Assembly: GCF_000002235.5 (NCBI RefSeq) | Contig: NW_022145604.1 | Location: forward strand, 31,155,857 to 31,219,856 | Source of the DNA: Strongylocentrotus purpuratus | Lineage: Eukaryota > Echinodermata > Echinoidea > Camarodonta > Strongylocentrotidae | Length of the DNA: 64,000 nt | Direction: 5' to 3' | Shown here: piece by piece, positions 60,682 to 64,000 of the stretch | Numbering within the stretch: the first letter of the stretch is position 1 | Layout: every line of letters begins with the position of its first letter | Translations under genes and position numbers: made by a program | The notes under the pieces: generated by a model | Seen by the model: only the letters and a program-made list of their open reading frames with translations | Told to the model about the DNA's origin: nothing | The model's database searches: none

Positions 60682-60712
60682 CTGTGAAGAAAACAAAAGA
60701 GGGAGAAAACTT
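60682..60712 (-). other. Putative 3' splice acceptor upstream of bursicon beta ATG
   Basis: Reading the minus strand, an almost uninterrupted pyrimidine tract (TCTCCCTCTTTTGTTTTC) runs into TTCACAG and ends 36 bp before the ATG. This predicts a non-coding leader exon further upstream (above 60.7 kb, perhaps outside the window). Confidence 0.7.
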
Positions 60713-60732
60713 TCAAAATTAACATTCGGGCT

Positions 60733-61073
60733 ACTACTACTACTAACATTTTTTTTTTTTTTTAATTTAAAAAAAACTACGATAATAAATGTAGTGTAGG
60801 TTCATGTACTTAATACTAATATTACTACTACAACGGCAACCAACTATTACTACAACTACAACTACTACTGCTGCTATTGCTACTACTACTACTACCACAA
60901 CAACTACTACTACTTCGCTAGTGAGTGTGAAATTGGGTGTTTTACAGACGTGTATCAATCGATCAGATATGACTATTCACGTCTGGGACCATCCGAAAGA
61001 CGTGACTCAGTTTCGAACCTGCGTTTGTAACTTCCATTTTTGGCTGAATCACAGGTGCACGCCACAACGCTAT

Positions 61074-61126
<53 letters not shown>

Positions 61127-61250
61127 ATACTCCAAGTACTTACTACTACTGTTAGAATTATCATGAGTACTACTACTTACTACTTCTGCTAGAACTACTC
61201 CCGCTAGAAGAACTACTACTTCTACTACTACTACTTACTGCTCCTGCTGG

Positions 61251-61327
<77 letters not shown>

Positions 61328-61379
61328 ATCCTACTACTGCTAGTGCTACTACTTCTACTACTGATACTACTATTGCTAG

Positions 61380-61438
<59 letters not shown>

Positions 61439-61564
61439 TGACTACTACTTCTATTATTACTACTTCTCTACTACTTCTCTACTTCTAATACTACTACTTC
61501 TACTGCTAGTGCTACTACTTCTTCTACTGCTACTACTATTGCTAGCACTACTACTCTACTACTA

Positions 61565-61623
<59 letters not shown>

Positions 61624-61624
61624 G

Positions 61625-61669
<45 letters not shown>

Positions 61670-61790
61670 GTACTACTACTCAGTACTACTGCTAGTACTA
61701 CTACTCAGTACTACTGCTAGTACTACTACTCGGTACTACTGCTAGTACTATTAATATTACTACTAGCGCTACAACAACGACTAAGATTAA
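60733..61790 (+). repeat. ACT/TAC trinucleotide arrays upstream of bursicon beta
   Basis: Several long pure ACT blocks (61078-61126, 61251-61326, 61380-61435, 61566-61680) separated by CTGCTAGTACTACTACTCAG-type variants. A non-repetitive island at 60920-61070 is enclosed. Confidence 0.92.
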
Positions 61791-62940
61791 AATATGAGTG
61801 ACATAAAATAAAGCATCAGAGCATTTAGCCTTATTAACTGATTTTGAGTGTCGAATATGCTGGAACAAAAAGTCAATCGACGTCCATTTTGGAAACGAGT
61901 GTTTCATTTGGAAATAATCTAAGGTTGCATTTGTGATTAAACGTGAAATGGTGCCCAAACGAAGAAAAACTGGCTACTGATAATACCGGGGCGTTGAACT
62001 ATACTACAACGTGCTTTCAGCTCGTCAATCATGAGACTTGTCGGGGGTGACGGTCTAGGAATATTAATCAGTTTAATTATGGAGTGAGTCTGATTGGTGA
62101 TTCATGGCTTCAACTAATTCAATCATCGTGATCATCACAATACAAGGAGGGACAAAGACAATTTTAATTAAACGATGCGGAGGAGAATATGGGATGACTA
62201 ATTAATAAGGTAGCAAAAACTATAGCAAATAAATCCAAATGTACATAAGAATACCAAAAGGTCTGTCCTTGTTGTTGTTATTGTATTTGTTCTTTTGGTT
62301 CTTGTTGTTGTTATCGTACGTGTTGTTGTGGCTGTTGTTGTTATTGTACTTGTTGTTATGGCTGTTGCTGTTGCTGTTATTGTACCGGTTTTTGTAGATG
62401 TTGTTGTATTATGTCTCAATACACCCAGGTAACGTAATATTTATGTATTTTTGGTACAATATACAAGCTTGAATTAAGGATTTTAATTTATTCTCAAGGA
62501 ATTGCCAATCCTTTATTTATGATCCAGATAATATAATCTTTGAATTTAGCACAAGATTTGGTTCGAATGATAATACAAACATTCTCTAACGCTATCCACG
62601 AGGAAAACGAATCCCCAAAATATTCATGATTTCGAATTGAGTTCATTTGTAATTAAGTATTAAAATGACAATAGTTTCAAAGCATTGAATCAACTCCCCT
62701 TAATTTCACGCGTGAATGTTCCAAAAGAGCTGAGGACCCTGCACAGTGAAAGGAATTAATCATGCTATCATAGCTTACAATAGTGTTCTGTTGAAATTGA
62801 GCAGATATTGAGCAGTAATAACAACATCTCAAATACATCGAATAACCAACACAAGGGCAATTGCAATACCCCATTCTACATCATAATAATGGAAGTCATG
62901 TTCGGACTACGTAATACCTCAGATGTCAAATATGTTGTCA
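61790..62940. other. No gene recognised
   Basis: AT-rich sequence with a GTTGTT-rich tract at 62268-62408. The predicted bursicon beta leader exon and promoter could lie here or beyond the window; nothing marks them. Confidence 0.4.
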
Positions 62941-62995
62941 AATTGAATGGAAGAAAATAAATATTCATTTGAATTGAATTGAATTGAATTGTCAT
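62875..62995 (+). mobile_element. Retroposon 3' end with GAATT tail
   Basis: GGAAGAAAATAAATATTC is followed by four to five TTGAA units, resembling the 3' tail of a LINE or SINE. The body is too short to classify. Confidence 0.45.
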
Positions 62996-63515
62996 GTTAG
63001 TACAATGCAATAGGTCATGCACGAGCTTATTGCTCTGGGTGTTTTTTTTTAAAGTAATTGCGATTGTGTTTAATGCATTCTAATCAATTTATCACACCAT
63101 GCCGTCTGCACACTCCGACATCTTCTTTGGTTATCATTTTAATGAATCTACTCACTTGTATTTCACCAAACGGAAATAGACCTCTTTCAATAAATCTACT
63201 TCACAGAGTAATGATAAAACACCAACAAAACCTGTATATCAGGTGATGCTGACCGCAAAATTATATCTACAGTGCGAGACAAAGACAATACATTCACAAC
63301 ATGGAACATAAATATCAGTACAAGTATCTATTTCCACGTCATCGTATTCATTCATGCAAATAGTTTGTGCACCATCTCCAATTACAGGACGATATTCTTA
63401 CCAAAATGATAACTTTAGCTAAACGACATGTGGACATTTCGTTCGAAGTAGCTTCCGGCATCATATAATGTCATATTTTTCCAGGGTATAGAGTGGCAGT
63501 GTTTTATTAAAGGAC
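62996..63515. other. No gene recognised
   Basis: AT-rich sequence with a short chance frame. Confidence 0.4.
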
Positions 63516-63517
63516 AT

Positions 63518-63593
63518 TAGTACCATGCCAGGACTCGAACCCATGACCTTAGTATTTCATGTGGACTGTTAATAAACTACTGAGCCACAAGTA
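63518..63593 (-). mobile_element. tRNA-like SINE head
   Basis: On the minus strand TGGCTCAGTAGTTTATTAAC (box A) and GGGTTCGAGTCCTGG (box B) are spaced as in a tRNA. The putative acceptor arms do not pair well, so a SINE or tRNA pseudogene is likelier than a working tRNA. Confidence 0.55.
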
Positions 63594-64000
63594 ACTTAAA
63601 TGCCATGAGTGTCTACCTGCTATTCTCAACAAAATTCTTAGATACTCTACGAAGACTTAACATAATTATACGTGGCAAGTCAACTGCACGGTAAAATTAG
63701 GAGCTACAAACCTGGGAAGAAAACTTCGTGTAGATGTCGGTCGATTACAGTTCGGTCGTTTACAACTTTGTCACTTTTTTACAGCAATCTACAGTTGTAC
63801 ATCAAGGTGAACAAGTTATTGTATAGTTCGATGAAACCTCCTTAACGTCTTGAGGTGAGAAAGACAAAGTGAAATAAACTAAGCAAGTCGAAACCTGAAC
63901 AAACGCTAATTGCAGTCACGCCAATAATATTTCACGTAGTCGTTTTTTCTCTTGTACTCTACAAATATAAACATGCAATTCCTATTTGGTAGTTCTTGAC

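Noticed and set aside
60178-60696. A single-exon 172 aa reading of bursicon beta
   Set aside because: It starts at a TTG inside a pyrimidine tract and reads past a perfect donor into intron. The spliced model restores all 11 family cysteines.
63518-63593. Working tRNA gene on the minus strand
   Set aside because: Box motifs are present but arms do not pair convincingly.

Overview
The window looks like AT-rich, intron-rich, repeat-dense genomic DNA of an invertebrate deuterostome, most likely a sea urchin or another echinoderm. Three things point there: two intact bursicon-type cystine-knot hormone subunits (a pair known from protostomes and echinoderms but absent from vertebrates), a crowd of DNA transposons and foldback elements (piggyBac-like, Kolobok-like with TTAA targets, hAT-like), and several tRNA-derived SINE copies with LINE fragments. 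A mollusc or other bilaterian is not excluded. I see no prokaryotic-style operons, CRISPR array, rRNA genes or LTR/virus-like elements.

Only two host protein-coding genes can be supported, and they belong together. Bursicon alpha is a single coding exon on the minus strand (14915 to 14508, 135 aa, signal peptide plus 11 cysteines). Bursicon beta is on the same strand, split into two coding exons: 60645 to 60409 (79 codons) and 51056 to 50901 (51 codons plus stop), separated by a 9.35 kb phase-0 intron. The spliced product is 130 aa, also with 11 mature cysteines. The two products are expected to pair as a secreted heterodimer acting on a leucine-rich-repeat GPCR (LGR2/rickets type). Both coding regions have a good 3' splice acceptor shortly upstream of the ATG, so both probably have non-coding leader exons.

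Layout: 1-750 holds a foldback element. 780-2735 is a TIR-bounded hAT-like region containing a tandem array with a CCGCGC-GAA-GCGCGG hairpin. 3216-3632 is an 11-bp-based dyad satellite. 3654-5700 is a three-copy, ~0.6-0.7 kb higher-order repeat, one copy carrying a 160 bp MITE with a readable empty site in the other two. 5811-6655 is a CT minisatellite, 6845-7425 CAT repeats and a SINE, and 7425-10592 a 3.2 kb almost G-free pyrimidine minisatellite. 10.6-14.5 kb is mostly unique with a Kolobok-like MITE. 14.5-15.0 kb is bursicon alpha. 15-50 kb is intergenic DNA with SINEs, LINE remnants, foldbacks, microsatellites and, at 37.83-40.67 kb, a piggyBac-like element whose interior is a satellite that flips orientation. 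50.9-60.7 kb is bursicon beta; its intron holds a hAT-like element inserted in a LINE and a second Kolobok-like MITE. 60.7-61.8 kb is a run of ACT trinucleotide arrays and the rest is low-information DNA.

All calls rest on reading the sequence and on knowledge of the families; no database or structure search was possible.
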